From Clostridia bacterium (lineage in GTDB: Bacteria > Bacillota > Clostridia > Oscillospirales > Feifaniaceae), in the NCBI GenBank assembly GCA_017427525.1, contig JAFRSP010000022.1, positions 1-64,000 on the forward strand: a DNA stretch of 64,000 bases. Direction: 5' to 3'. A program made the translations under genes and the position numbers. Under the pieces are notes generated by a model. The model was not told the DNA's origin. It searched no databases and saw only the letters and a program-made list of their open reading frames with translations. Below, piece after piece: positions 7,542 through 17,031 of the stretch. How positions within the stretch are numbered: the stretch's first letter is position 1; each line of letters begins with the position of its first letter.

Positions 7542-10500
7542 GCTTTGTGCATCTGCATGTCCATACGGAATACAGCCTGCTCGACGGCGCCTGCCGTATC
7601 GGGCAGCTTGTGCATACGGCAAAGGAGCTCGGGCAGCATGCGATCGCCATCACCGATCACGGGGTGATGTATGGCGTGATCGACTTCTACAAGGCGGCGA
7701 AAAAAGAGGGGATCAAACCCATTTTGGGCTGCGAAGTCTATGTGGCGGCCCGTCAGCGGACCGATAAAACCCATCAGCTCGACAGTTCCTCCTACCATTT
7801 GATCTTGCTGTGCAAAAACGAAACAGGGTATCACAATCTGATGAAAATTGTCTCGGATGCGTATGTGACCGGTTTTTACAACCGTCCGCGCACGGACTTT
7901 TCGGTGCTTGAGCGCTATCATGAGGGATTGATCTGCCTGTCTGCCTGCCTGGCGGGCGAGGTGCCGCAGGCGTTGCTGCGCGGCGACTATGAGGCGGCAA
8001 AGGAGATCGCGCTTCGCTACAAATCGCTCTTCGGGGAGGATTACTACCTCGAGCTTCAGGATCATCATATGGCCGAGCAACGGCAGATTCTTCCCTCGCT
8101 TGCGCACCTGGCGAAGGAGTGCGGGATCGGGCTTGTCGCCACCAACGACGTGCACTATATCGAAAAGGAAGATGCGCAGGCGCAGAAGGTGATGATGGCG
8201 GTTCAGATGGGAAAGACAGTGGAGGATGAGAGCGAGCTTTTCTTTCCGACACAGGAATTCTATCTCAAAACCGGAGAGGAGATGCTGGAGCTCTTCGGGG
8301 AATTCGAAGGTGCCGTCGAAAACACGGGGAAGATTGCCGATCAATGCAATGTAGAGATCGAATTCGGCCATTATCACCTGCCGGTCTTTCCGCTGGAAAA
8401 GGGAAAGACGGCAAAAGAAACGCTCTTTGCTCTGGTGAAGGAGGGATATGAGCGCCGTTTCCCGCAGGGCAGCGAAGAGGCCTGGAACCGTCTGCAATAT
8501 GAACTGGAGACCATCGAACAGATGGGCTTTATCGATTACTTTCTCATCGTCCGTGATTTTATTCAATATGCCAGAGAGCATGGGATTGCCGTGGGCCCGG
8601 GACGGGGATCGGCGGCCGGTTCGCTGGTTTCCTATGTTCTCGGCATCACCGATATCGACCCGATGAAATACAATCTGCTTTTTGAGCGGTTTCTCAATCC
8701 CGAGCGGATCAGCATGCCGGATATCGATATCGACTTCTGCTTTGAACGGCGCGGCGAGGTGATCGAATACGTTGCGCACAAATACGGACGCGACCACGTT
8801 GCTCAGATCGTCACCTTCGGGACCATGCTTGCCCGCGCCGCCATCCGCGACGCCGGCCGCGCTCTCAACATCCCCTACGGGGACGTGGATGCAGTGGCAA
8901 AATTGGTTCCGGCCGAGCTTGGGATGACGCTTGCCCGCGCGCTTGAAATCTCTCCGCGGCTGCGGGAGCTTCGAGAGCAGCCGGTTATGCGCCGGCTGCT
9001 CGACACGGCGGCCCGGCTCGAGGGCCTGCCCCGCCACAGTTCCACCCATGCGGCGGGGGTGGTCATCACGCGGGAGCCGCTCGACAACTATGTTCCGCTG
9101 CAAAAATCAGAGGAGCTGCTGGTCACCCAGTATCCGATGGGGACGCTGGAGGAGCTCGGCCTGCTGAAAATGGACTTTTTGGGGCTGCGCACCTTAACGC
9201 TGATCCAAAAGGCGAGCGACATGATCCGGCGGCACACGCCCGACTTCACGCTGGAGGGAAAGGATCCCGACGACCCTGCTGTCTATGAGCTCTTTACCAA
9301 GGCCGACACGGAGGGAATCTTCCAGTTTGAATCGGCAGGGATGCGCGCCATGCTGCTGGGGATGCGGCCCGCCTGCTTTGAGGATATTGTGGCCGCTATT
9401 GCTCTCTATCGGCCCGGTCCCATGGATTCGATTCCCAAGTATATTGAAAACAAGAACAACACGGCGGCGATCACCTATATTTCGCCGCAGTTAAAAGAGA
9501 TTCTCGACGTCACATACGGCTGTATCGTCTACCAGGAGCAGGTCATGGCGATCGTGCGGCAGCTCGCGGGATTTTCGCTTGGCCGCGCCGACCTGGTTCG
9601 CCGTGCGATGAGCAAGAAAAAGCACGATGTAATGGAGAAGGAGCGGCAGAATTTCATCTACGGGATTGAACGGGAAGACGGCACGGTTGAGGTGGAAGGC
9701 TGCATCCGCCGCGGCGTGCCTCAGGAGGTGGCGAGTCAGATTTTCGACGATATGGCCTCCTTTGCAAGCTATGCCTTCAACAAGTCCCATGCGGCGGCCT
9801 ATGCGCTGGTCTCCTATCGAACGGCCTATCTCAAGCGGTATTACCCCAAGGAGTTCATGGCGGCGCTGCTGACCACCGTGCTCGACAGTTCCGACAAGGT
9901 CTCGGAGTATATCGGGGCCTGCGTCAAGATGGGGATCCCGGTGCTGCCACCCTCGATCAACGAGAGCGAGCAGGGCTTCACGGTATCGGGCGACAACATC
10001 CGCTTCGGCCTTGTGGCCATCAAAGGCATTGGATACCATTTGATCGACCAGGTGCTTGAAGAGCGCCGAAAGAGCGGGCCCTTTTCGAGTTTTTCCAATT
10101 TTATCGACCGTATGGCAGACAAGGAACTCAACAAAAAGGCGGTTTCGGCGCTGATCGCCGCCGGAGCCTTCGACGGGATGGGACAAAACCGCGCGCAGCA
10201 GTTGGCCGCCTATGAGCTGCTGATGGAGGATACGGCCCAGAAGCGCCGCAGCAACGTGGAAGGTCAGCTCGATCTGTTCGGCAGCGCGCCGGCGGTGGCA
10301 GAGCCCCGCTATCCCGACCTTCCGGAGCTCCCCCTTCGGGAAAAGCTCAATCTGGAAAAAGCGGCCACCGGCTTCTACCTCTCCGGTCATCCGCTCTCGG
10401 AATATCAAGCGGATATTGAACGCGTGGGCGGGGTCCCCATTCGCGACGTGCTGCGGGCGGACACGGAGGATTCCCTGTGCCGCGACGGGCAGGTCGTCAC

Positions 10501-11047
10501 GGTTGCCGCGGTGATTACGGGAAGGCGGCTCAAGACCACCCGCAGCAACAATCAACTCGGGTTCTTCACGCTGGAGGATATGACGGGAACCGTCAACTGC
10601 ATGGTTTTCGCCTCCGTGCTGGAGAAGTATGATGCGCTGCTGCAAAAGGACCGTCTGGTAGCGATGCGCGCCCGTATCTCGAATAAGGAAGACGACGAAG
10701 TCCTCCTCATCTGCAATGAGATTTGGGGTCTGGATGAAGCTGCGCCCACGGGAAGGGCGCAAACGACGTCCGCGGGTGAGCCTGGGGCGCAGTCCACTCC
10801 GAAAAAGAGCGCCGCGCCGGAAGGTCTCTATCTGCGCCTGCCCTCGCTCGACTGTCCGCAGGCCGAAAAGTTGGCCCTGCTGCTGCAGATCTTTTCCGGC
10901 CGGACCGACGTCTACCTTCGTCTGAAGGACACGGGAAAGCTGGTGCGCCATCCGTTGAAGGCGGGGCAGGTGGCTTACCTCTCGGCGCAGCTGAAGGAAC
11001 TGCTCGGAGAGGAAAATGTGGCGGTCGTAGGGACCGCGGAGCCCTGA
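7538..11047 (+). CDS. dnaE: DNA polymerase III alpha subunit DnaE
   Basis: This 1169-residue protein has an N-terminal PHP domain starting FVHLHVHTEYSLLDGA. The palm aspartates lie in PDIDIDF (Asp395, Asp397, Asp399), with GPGRGSAAGS and RPGPMDSIP further along. A helix-hairpin-helix region and a C-terminal OB-fold (about residues 980-1080) follow. There is no inserted exonuclease domain, so this is DnaE rather than PolC. In Firmicutes DnaE usually works with PolC in replication. The ATG overlaps the whiA stop (ATGA) and has the SD cggagga. Confidence 0.97.
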   Translation: MSFVHLHVHTEYSLLDGACRIGQLVHTAKELGQHAIAITDHGVMYGVIDFYKAAKKEGIKPILGCEVYVAARQRTDKTHQLDSSSYHLILLCKNETGYHNLMKIVSDAYVTGFYNRPRTDFSVLERYHEGLICLSACLAGEVPQALLRGDYEAAKEIALRYKSLFGEDYYLELQDHHMAEQRQILPSLAHLAKECGIGLVATNDVHYIEKEDAQAQKVMMAVQMGKTVEDESELFFPTQEFYLKTGEEMLELFGEFEGAVENTGKIADQCNVEIEFGHYHLPVFPLEKGKTAKETLFALVKEGYERRFPQGSEEAWNRLQYELETIEQMGFIDYFLIVRDFIQYAREHGIAVGPGRGSAAGSLVSYVLGITDIDPMKYNLLFERFLNPERISMPDIDIDFCFERRGEVIEYVAHKYGRDHVAQIVTFGTMLARAAIRDAGRALNIPYGDVDAVAKLVPAELGMTLARALEISPRLRELREQPVMRRLLDTAARLEGLPRHSSTHAAGVVITREPLDNYVPLQKSEELLVTQYPMGTLEELGLLKMDFLGLRTLTLIQKASDMIRRHTPDFTLEGKDPDDPAVYELFTKADTEGIFQFESAGMRAMLLGMRPACFEDIVAAIALYRPGPMDSIPKYIENKNNTAAITYISPQLKEILDVTYGCIVYQEQVMAIVRQLAGFSLGRADLVRRAMSKKKHDVMEKERQNFIYGIEREDGTVEVEGCIRRGVPQEVASQIFDDMASFASYAFNKSHAAAYALVSYRTAYLKRYYPKEFMAALLTTVLDSSDKVSEYIGACVKMGIPVLPPSINESEQGFTVSGDNIRFGLVAIKGIGYHLIDQVLEERRKSGPFSSFSNFIDRMADKELNKKAVSALIAAGAFDGMGQNRAQQLAAYELLMEDTAQKRRSNVEGQLDLFGSAPAVAEPRYPDLPELPLREKLNLEKAATGFYLSGHPLSEYQADIERVGGVPIRDVLRADTEDSLCRDGQVVTVAAVITGRRLKTTRSNNQLGFFTLEDMTGTVNCMVFASVLEKYDALLQKDRLVAMRARISNKEDDEVLLICNEIWGLDEAAPTGRAQTTSAGEPGAQSTPKKSAAPEGLYLRLPSLDCPQAEKLALLLQIFSGRTDVYLRLKDTGKLVRHPLKAGQVAYLSAQLKELLGEENVAVVGTAEP

Positions 11048-11143
11048 GTCAAGCGGCGGAAGGGCTTTCCCAGCCTTTGGCGCGCTGCAAGGAACTGTTT
11101 GGACAGAAAGCATTCTATTTCAAGATATGAGGTGAGCGTTTCC

Positions 11144-12142
11144 ATGAACGAAACAACACGCAAGATCGCGATTCTCTCCTCCGGCGGAGACGCGCCCGGG
11201 ATGAATGCCGCCATTCGCGCCGCTGTGCGCAGCGGACTCGGGCGAGACTGTAAAATGGTGGGAGTTCTGCACGGCTACCAGGGGCTGATCGAAGGGGAGA
11301 TGCAGGAGCTGGAGCTCCGCTCGGTTTCCGACATCATCCACAGGGGAGGCACGACGCTTTATACGGCCCGTTCGGACGAGTTTTTAACCGAAGAGGGAAA
11401 GCAGAAGGCCCTGCGCAACCTCAAGGCGCACGGGGCGGACGCTCTGATCGTCATCGGGGGGGACGGCTCCTTCCGCGGTGCGCTTGAGCTGGCCCGCCGC
11501 GGCGTCAAGGTGGTGGGGATTCCCGGCACCATCGACAATGATATTGCCTGTTCGGAGTATACCATCGGTTTCGACACTGCGATGAACACGGTGATCGAGA
11601 TGGTCGACCGCCTTCGTGACACGGCGCAGTCGCATGAGCGCTGCAGCGTGATTGAGGTCATGGGCCGTCGCTGCGGCAATCTTGCGCTTTCGGCGGGGAT
11701 CGCAACAGGCGCCACGGCGGTTCTGGTGCCCGAAATGGCCTTTGATTTTGAGACCGACATTTTGGAGCGGATCGCCTATACCCGCAGCATCGGCAAGCGG
11801 CACTTTATCATCCTGGTCTCCGAGGGGGTCTTCAAGGAAGAAAACAGCCGCTTTTCAAGCAGCGCAGAGATGTCGGCAGCCATTGCAGAGGCCAGCGGCA
11901 TTGCAACCCGCACGACGGTGCTGGGCCATGTGCAGCGCGGAGGAAGCCCAACGGCAAAAGATCGTATTATCGCCAGCGAGATGGGCTATCTGGCGGCTGA
12001 GCTGCTGGCCACAGACCGTGGGAATCGTATCCTTGCCGTGAGAGACGGCAAGGTGTGCGATCTGGATGTGGAAGAGGCGCTGGCCGCAGAGCGGGAGTTT
12101 GACTATGCGCTCTACCGTATGTCGCAGGGGATTTCACTTTGA
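11144..12142 (+). CDS. pfkA: ATP-dependent 6-phosphofructokinase
   Basis: This 332-residue protein carries GGDGSFRGA (glycine after the GGD, as in ATP-using rather than PPi-using enzymes), PGTIDNDI with the catalytic Asp, MGRRCGNLAL and GHVQRGGSPTAKDR. It commits fructose-6-phosphate to glycolysis. The ATG at 11144 is preceded by tgaggtgag. dnaE-pfkA adjacency is widespread in Firmicutes. The next gene overlaps its stop. Confidence 0.97.
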   Translation: MNETTRKIAILSSGGDAPGMNAAIRAAVRSGLGRDCKMVGVLHGYQGLIEGEMQELELRSVSDIIHRGGTTLYTARSDEFLTEEGKQKALRNLKAHGADALIVIGGDGSFRGALELARRGVKVVGIPGTIDNDIACSEYTIGFDTAMNTVIEMVDRLRDTAQSHERCSVIEVMGRRCGNLALSAGIATGATAVLVPEMAFDFETDILERIAYTRSIGKRHFIILVSEGVFKEENSRFSSSAEMSAAIAEASGIATRTTVLGHVQRGGSPTAKDRIIASEMGYLAAELLATDRGNRILAVRDGKVCDLDVEEALAAEREFDYALYRMSQGISL

Positions 12143-12561
12143 AAGACAGAATGGAAAAATGGAAACGCCGAGGGGAATCGCCCCCTCTCGATGCACATGA
12201 AATGACTCCTGGCTATACGCTCTGTCCGGATTGCGGAACGGCGCTGCAGCAGGGCGTTTGCCCGGAATGCGGGAAAAAATGGGAGCCTCCGCCGCTGCCG
12301 CCTTGGTGGCCGGCTGGTCTGTGCACCTGCCTTGCAGGGCTGACGGCTGCGTGGTTTTTCTTTATGGAAAAGAGTCTGCTGAATCTGGGTATTGCCTTTG
12401 CCGGAGCCTGTGCAGCGGTTTTGGTCGGCTGTGCAGTCTGGTTTTGGGCCGCCTTCAAATTCGGGCTCGATAAACGATTGCTGCTGCGTGCGATGCTCTT
12501 CGCGGCAGGAGCGTTTTTGCTGGACTTGACGGCGATCGCCGTGCTTGCCGCAGCGGGGTAG
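12139..12561 (+). CDS. Small zinc-ribbon membrane protein, function unknown
   Basis: The frame codes for 140 residues from a TTG overlapping the pfkA stop, or 136 from the ATG at 12151. The N-terminus holds a zinc ribbon C-P-x-C...C-P-x-C (CPDC about 29-32, CPEC about 41-44). A proline/tryptophan-rich linker and three predicted membrane helices follow. Zinc-ribbon-plus-helices proteins are common in Firmicutes but have no general function. Its place at the end of the hprK-pfkA run suggests co-transcription; a terminator follows. Confidence 0.7.
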   Translation: MKDRMEKWKRRGESPPLDAHEMTPGYTLCPDCGTALQQGVCPECGKKWEPPPLPPWWPAGLCTCLAGLTAAWFFFMEKSLLNLGIAFAGACAAVLVGCAVWFWAAFKFGLDKRLLLRAMLFAAGAFLLDLTAIAVLAAAG

Positions 12562-12608
12562 GCGCCCGGGAGTGAAAGGACAGGTTTGCCCGAAACGGAA
12601 TTGTCTTT

Positions 12609-12657
12609 TGCCAAAGGAGAGCTTTCGATGAAAGGCTCCTTTGGCGTTTTCTTTTTT
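12609..12657 (+). terminator. Terminator closing the hprK-to-pfkA gene run
   Basis: The stem GCCAAAGGAG...CTCCTTTGGC with a loop of about 16 bases is followed by TTTTCTTTTTT. Confidence 0.85.
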
Positions 12658-13045
12658 ATTTGCGATTCACGAAAAAGCTTTGCGGCAGATTCAGCCGGAA
12701 GGGGGAAATCAAAAAGAGATGCATACCTTGCCGAGGATGCGCTCTGCCATTGGGTTTTTAATACAGAATCTGTTTTTTTGGAAAAGAAAAAATAAAAAAG
12801 AAAAGATGAGAACAGGTTTTTCGGGCATACTGAAACAAATGACGAGCCCACGCTGAATTTGAAAAACCGCATCAGAGCAGAGCGGAAAATGCGGCCGACG
12901 GTCTTCCAAAAAACAACAGATTCCCCCATGACGCTTGTCCTACACTGAGGATGCGGCTCCGTGGAGCAGAGAAACAGTTTGCGCAAAAATAGAAAAATAT
13001 GCGCCGATCAGCCGCACACACTAACCGGTGGGGGAGGGATGTGTT
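12658..13045 (+). other. Intergenic stretch before spoIVB
   Basis: This stretch of about 390 bp has an A/T-rich first half (runs of A and T around 12770-12805). I see no convincing gene or RNA. A spoIVB promoter should lie here. CATACTG at 12826-12832 resembles a forespore -10, but no matching -35 stands 17-18 bp upstream, so I do not call one. Confidence 0.5.
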
Positions 13046-14122
13046 GTGAAAACGCAAAGAAAGAGGATCGTATCCTTCATCGAAAGTCTTTTGATCAGCG
13101 CTTTGCTGTGCGCCGTCCTTGCCGCCGGGATCCAATTGGAAACGCCGCAGGTGCAGGCGCTCTCCCAGGGGATGCAGCAGGTGATGGCGGCGCGTCAGCG
13201 TCGGCTGCTGATTCCGGGCGGAGATGTCTTTGGCATCAAGGTCTATGCGCTTGGAGTGATGGTGGTCGGTACGGCGGAGGTTGAAACTGAACAAGGGCAG
13301 GTAAACCCGGCCGCACAGGCCGGCATTCGGGTGAAGGACGTGATCACCTGTGTGGATGGGGAACCGATCCGCACAGTGGAAAAACTGATGCAGCGTCTTC
13401 AGGATTGCGACGGTTCTCCGATCACCCTGACGCTGAAACGCAAGGACGAAAGCGTGGAGACGGTGATTACGCCGGTGTGGTCTGCCGAGGGGAAATATCA
13501 GGTGGGTCTCTGGGTGAGAGATTCCACGGCGGGAATCGGAACCATGACTTTCTATGACCCTGCAACCGACTGCTTTGGCGGGCTGGGACACGCCATTTGC
13601 GACGTGGATACAGGGGAAGTCATTCCCATCGACAGCGGCGTGGTCGTCGGCGCGAAGATTCTCGATGTGCGTCGCGGTGTGAGGGGAACGGCAGGTGAAC
13701 TGATCGGCATGTTCGACGACAACGTGACCATCGGAACCCTTCGCACCAATTGCGAGGCCGGGATATTCGGCAGGCTCTCGGAGAGCTCCGCGGCGGAGGG
13801 GGAGGCCGTTCCTATCGCCTTTCGCGAGGAGATCCGGGAAGGAGCCGCCACGGTCATCTGCGCCGCTTCCGGCAAACCGGAGGAATATGCAATCCAAATC
13901 AACCGGGTTTTGAGCGCAACCGGTTCGGGAGGAAAGAGTATGGTCATTCAGGTGACCGACGACAGACTGATCGCGCTGACCGGCGGAATCGTGCAGGGAA
14001 TGAGCGGAAGCCCGATCCTGCAGGACGGCAGATTGGTCGGGGCCGTCACCCATGTTTTGGTGGGAGATCCGACAAAGGGATACGGCATCTTTATTGAGTC
14101 TATGCTGGAAGCCGCCGCGTAA
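13046..14122 (+). CDS. spoIVB: SpoIVB sporulation signalling protease
   Basis: This 358-residue protein has an N-terminal membrane anchor (about 14-32), a PDZ domain (about 85-150) and an S55 peptidase domain. GLGHAI holds the predicted catalytic His182, and GMSGSPI (318-324) holds the serine. SpoIVB is made in the forespore and crosses to the intermembrane space, where it cleaves SpoIVFA and so triggers pro-sigma-K processing. The SD gggggaggga selects the GTG at 13046 over an in-frame GTG at 13028. It lies upstream of spo0A, the classic clostridial and bacillar order. Confidence 0.96.
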   Translation: MKTQRKRIVSFIESLLISALLCAVLAAGIQLETPQVQALSQGMQQVMAARQRRLLIPGGDVFGIKVYALGVMVVGTAEVETEQGQVNPAAQAGIRVKDVITCVDGEPIRTVEKLMQRLQDCDGSPITLTLKRKDESVETVITPVWSAEGKYQVGLWVRDSTAGIGTMTFYDPATDCFGGLGHAICDVDTGEVIPIDSGVVVGAKILDVRRGVRGTAGELIGMFDDNVTIGTLRTNCEAGIFGRLSESSAAEGEAVPIAFREEIREGAATVICAASGKPEEYAIQINRVLSATGSGGKSMVIQVTDDRLIALTGGIVQGMSGSPILQDGRLVGAVTHVLVGDPTKGYGIFIESMLEAAA

Positions 14123-14176
14123 AGCAAAAGCAGGGCGAGAAGACAAAAGGCAGGCCGGAAAACCGGCGCTGCCGCA

Positions 14177-14216
14177 CGGCGAACGGAGTTTTGTTCCGTC
14201 AAAACTCCGTTCGCCG
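14177..14216 (+). terminator. Long perfect hairpin after spoIVB (possible terminator)
   Basis: The 17 bp arms (CGGCGAACGGAGTTTTG and its exact complement) flank a 6-base loop. The sequence after the hairpin is only weakly T-rich (ATTTCTG), so termination is possible but not certain. Confidence 0.55.
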
Positions 14217-14388
14217 ATTTCTGTCAAAACAGAGCGAAATCAAAGGAAAAAGAGCGGCAACAAGGCTGTGCAGAAAAGGGCGCCCTTTTCCGCAAGGAAG
14301 ATCGAGCGGAACACAGGGGATGAAGAAGCCAAGGAGCACAGGAAAAGAAATTTCCAAAACAGCGGTTGATCGACCGAAGTTTACACAA

Positions 14389-14398
14389 TTCGACAAAA
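14389..14398 (-). promoter_or_regulatory. 0A box upstream of spo0A
   Basis: Reading TTTTGTCGAA on the minus strand, this matches the Spo0A binding consensus TTTTGTCRAA at all ten positions. It lies about 85 bp upstream of the proposed -35 of spo0A, consistent with autoregulation as known in Bacillus. Confidence 0.65.
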
Positions 14399-14482
14399 CA
14401 ATCCTCATATACTAAAAAAACAAGAGAATTCGTTTTAAAGATATCTCAAAACAAAAAGATTTTGTAAGTTTTCAAAAAAACC

Positions 14483-14511
14483 TTGCAAATCCGTGAAGGA
14501 TATGATACATT
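14483..14511 (+). promoter_or_regulatory. Proposed spo0A promoter
   Basis: -35 TTGCAA (14483-14488), a 17 bp spacer with a TGa extended -10, and -10 TACATT (14506-14511). A sigma-H promoter was looked for: AGGATAT at 14497 and GAAT at 14514 are present, but the spacing is about 3 bp too short. Confidence 0.55.
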
Positions 14512-14581
14512 AAGAATAACCAATATATGGAATTCAGACGCTTGCCGTCAGAGATCTGCGGAAAGAAAAGGGGTTTTATAA

Positions 14582-15433
14582 ATGGAAGTGACAAAGCGAA
14601 ACGTCAGGGTTGTCTTGGCAGATGACAATGAAAACCTTACGATGACAACAAAAGCTTTGCTGGATGACTACGGGATCGAGGTGGTTGGAATCGCCGCCAC
14701 AGGGGAGGAGGCACTCGAGCAGAGCCGCCGCCTCAAGCCCGATGTTTTGGTGCTGGATCTTTGTCTGCCGAGAATCGATGGGCTCGGCGTTCTGTCACGG
14801 CTCTATTCCCGCGAGGAAGAATATCACCCTTCCACGATGATCTACTCCTGCGTTGCAAATGAGGAGGTCATGCGCCACGCCATGACGGCGGGAGCCTCAT
14901 ACTACCTGCTCAAGGACAACGATGTCTCGATTCTGGCAGACCGGATCCGCACGCTGGCAAACGGTGGATTCCAGGCGGCAGAGCAGGCAAACGGAGAGCC
15001 CCAGCTGGAAACGCAGCTTCAGTTGGAGCACGCCATCACCGATATCATCCACGATATCGGAGTTCCCGCGCATATCAAAGGATATCAGTATCTGCGGGTC
15101 GCCATCACCATGGCCGTGATGGACTCTTCCATTCTGGATTCGGTGACCAAGAGACTGTATCCCTCGGTCGCCCGTCAGTTCCAGACCACGTCGTCGCGTG
15201 TGGAACGGGCCATCCGTCACGCCGTGGAAGTGGCATGGGACAGGGGGAACGTGGAGACCCTCAACAGCTATTTCGGTTATACGATTCACAACAACAAGGG
15301 AAAGCCCACCAACTCGGAGTTCATCGCCATGATTGCCGATAAGCTGATCCTGATGAAGCGGGAGCAGGAACAAAAAAACCGCGAGCGGGCGCACTATGGA
15401 GCGGCAAAGGAGTTTCAGGCACACTTTGCCTGA
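14582..15433 (+). CDS. spo0A: Sporulation master regulator Spo0A
   Basis: This 283-residue protein has a receiver domain with the acidic pair Asp14-Asp15, phospho-acceptor Asp59 in [13 protein letters not shown] and Lys111. The Spo0A-specific DNA-binding domain (about 150-270) contains [18 protein letters not shown] and [16 protein letters not shown]. Phosphorylated Spo0A activates or represses early sporulation genes through 0A boxes. The upstream DNA carries a 0A box and a promoter, indicating an autoregulated single-gene unit. Confidence 0.98.
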   Translation: MEVTKRNVRVVLADDNENLTMTTKALLDDYGIEVVGIAATGEEALEQSRRLKPDVLVLDLCLPRIDGLGVLSRLYSREEEYHPSTMIYSCVANEEVMRHAMTAGASYYLLKDNDVSILADRIRTLANGGFQAAEQANGEPQLETQLQLEHAITDIIHDIGVPAHIKGYQYLRVAITMAVMDSSILDSVTKRLYPSVARQFQTTSSRVERAIRHAVEVAWDRGNVETLNSYFGYTIHNNKGKPTNSEFIAMIADKLILMKREQEQKNRERAHYGAAKEFQAHFA

Positions 15434-15815
15434 AAAACTGCGGTGCGGAGGAGAAATCTGCACGAAGTAGGGGAACTCCCTCCGGCAACGGAAATCCATT
15501 TGCAAATACCGGCGGACAAAGTAAGCTTGAACGAACAAAGCATGCGTCAATGATGCGGAAGAGTTTTTAGAGTTGTGCAGTTGACTCCAAAAGAATATGG
15601 CAATACGCGTGCGGAGAATGGAGTGCCCTCAGAAAAAGGAAAAGCATGGGACCTCGGAAAACGCAAGGCAAGAGGAAAAGGTGAACTCCGGCGAAGAGCA
15701 GAAAGATTTGGCTTTGAAAAAGCCGCATAAAACTATCAGGGGCGGGAAGAAGATCACGCTCGATCCATTATCCTGACCTTTGCTGAAACGAGCTGCCGTT
15801 TCGAGCCTCAAAAAA

Positions 15816-15849
15816 GAAAAAGCACTGTGTGAGAGCACGGTGCTTTTTT
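15816..15849 (+). terminator. Terminator downstream of spo0A
   Basis: The stem AAAAGCACTGTG / CACGGTGCTTTT (one G-T pair) with a 6-base loop is followed by TTTTTT. It lies 380 bp after the spo0A stop. Confidence 0.8.
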
Positions 15850-16046
15850 ACGTCTATTTTGAAACAGAATAGCGAAGGGGTTGCTGTTTCGGACCGAGAA
15901 TCTTGAAACATAAAAAAGGTTTTGCATGGTCCGAAGCTTCTGCTCCAATCAGTCGCCATGAGACCAAGGCATTTGACGGAGTGAAGAAGAGCAGAAGATG
16001 CCCCCGGAAACAGATTGCGCACAGGGCACAAAATACGATTGTATCC

Positions 16047-16075
16047 TTGTGTATCGCAACAGGAACTGCTATACT
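16047..16075 (+). promoter_or_regulatory. Sigma-A promoter upstream of ispD
   Basis: -35 TTGTGT (16047-16052), a 17 bp spacer and -10 TATACT (16070-16075). The resulting leader to the ispD start is about 225 nt. Confidence 0.65.
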
Positions 16076-16308
16076 ATAACGAAGAATAGAAGGACGAATT
16101 CACAAGACGGGATGCAGGCTGTACCCTGCCGAAAAGGATTTCTATCTTCTTGACTTGGCACATATGATTTCCCATGGAGACCGTGCGCGGCGTGCCGCAA
16201 GAGCTTATGGTTCCTCTTTTGTCGGGTGGGAGTTTGCCTGTGAGAGCCCGCGCCGCGTCCCTGATGTTGGAGAGACGAGGCGCTCCGGTCGGTGAGGAGG
16301 TGTGGAGC

Positions 16309-17031
16309 TTGGGCCTTTTTTCCAGAAAGAAAAAGCGCTGCATTTGCGGCTGTGTGGTTCCTGCCGCGGGGCTTGGCAGCAGAATGCAGGGCGCATACGG
16401 CGAAGGAAAGCAGCTGATCGAGCTGCGGGGTACGCCGGTGCTGGTTCACACACTGACCAAGCTGGAGCATGCGCAGACGATCGATTTTGTCGTGGTCGCC
16501 GTGCGGGAAGAGGAGCTTGCCGAAATCCACCGCCTGGTGCAGGAATACGGGCTTTCCAAGGTGACGCAACTCGTGGTCGGCGGGGAAACGCGAATGCAAT
16601 CGGTGGCAAAGGGGCTTGCGGCGCTTCCTCCCTGCGATCTGGTCGCCATCCACGACGGTGCGCGGCCGCTCGCCTCTTCGGAACTGATCGACAGGGTGGT
16701 GCAGGCGGCACAGCAGCACGGCGCCGCCATTCCGGGCGTTGCGATCAAAGATTCGGTCAAGACCCGAAATGGCCAGCTTGCACAGGAGGATCTGCCCCGG
16801 AACCGCCTTGTCGCGGTGCAAACGCCGCAGGTCTTTCCCATGGAGGAGTACGACGCGGCCCTGGCCTACGCGCTGGAGAAGCGCCTCTCTTTTACTGACG
16901 ATGCCGCGGTGTACGCCTCCGTTTTGAAAAAGCCGATCTATCTGGCTGAGGGGGAGTTTTGCAACCTCAAGCTCACAACGCCGGAAGACGTGCCCCTGGC
17001 GGAATTCTATCTGGGAGGTGGCCGACTGTGA
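16309..17031 (+). CDS. ispD: 2-C-methyl-D-erythritol 4-phosphate cytidylyltransferase
   Basis: This protein of about 240 residues has the nucleotidyltransferase N-terminus [10 protein letters not shown], then a conserved Lys (GKQLIELRG), [10 protein letters not shown] and a C-terminal [11 protein letters not shown]. It makes CDP-methylerythritol in the MEP isoprenoid pathway. The strong SD gaggaggt (16294-16301) best serves the TTG at 16309; GTG 16300 overlaps the SD. The next gene, ispF, catalyses the second step after IspD and overlaps the stop. Confidence 0.93.
   Translation: MGLFSRKKKRCICGCVVPAAGLGSRMQGAYGEGKQLIELRGTPVLVHTLTKLEHAQTIDFVVVAVREEELAEIHRLVQEYGLSKVTQLVVGGETRMQSVAKGLAALPPCDLVAIHDGARPLASSELIDRVVQAAQQHGAAIPGVAIKDSVKTRNGQLAQEDLPRNRLVAVQTPQVFPMEEYDAALAYALEKRLSFTDDAAVYASVLKKPIYLAEGEFCNLKLTTPEDVPLAEFYLGGGRL

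Larger units (their letters stand above)
14123..14581 (+). other. Intergenic regulatory region between spoIVB and spo0A
   Basis: No gene is seen. The region contains a perfect 17 bp inverted repeat (14177-14216), a consensus 0A box (14389-14398) and a sigma-A-like promoter (14483-14511). After 14340 it becomes markedly A/T-rich, as expected for a regulated promoter region. Confidence 0.7.
15434..16308 (+). other. Gene-poor stretch between spo0A and ispD
   Basis: About 870 bp hold no recognisable protein gene. The first 380 bp after spo0A end in a clear terminator (15816-15849) preceded by a small hairpin (GAAACG/CGTTTC around 15784-15802), so a long 3' UTR or an untranslated RNA is possible. 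The last 230 bp are the leader of ispD downstream of its promoter at 16047-16075. That leader contains a 43-codon open frame (16164-16295) whose stop overlaps the ispD SD; its 17 nt upstream show no good SD. Confidence 0.5.

Noticed and set aside
14495-14519. Sigma-H promoter before spo0A (AGGATAT ... GAAT)
   Set aside because: The elements are present but the spacing is about 3 bp too short, so it is not called.
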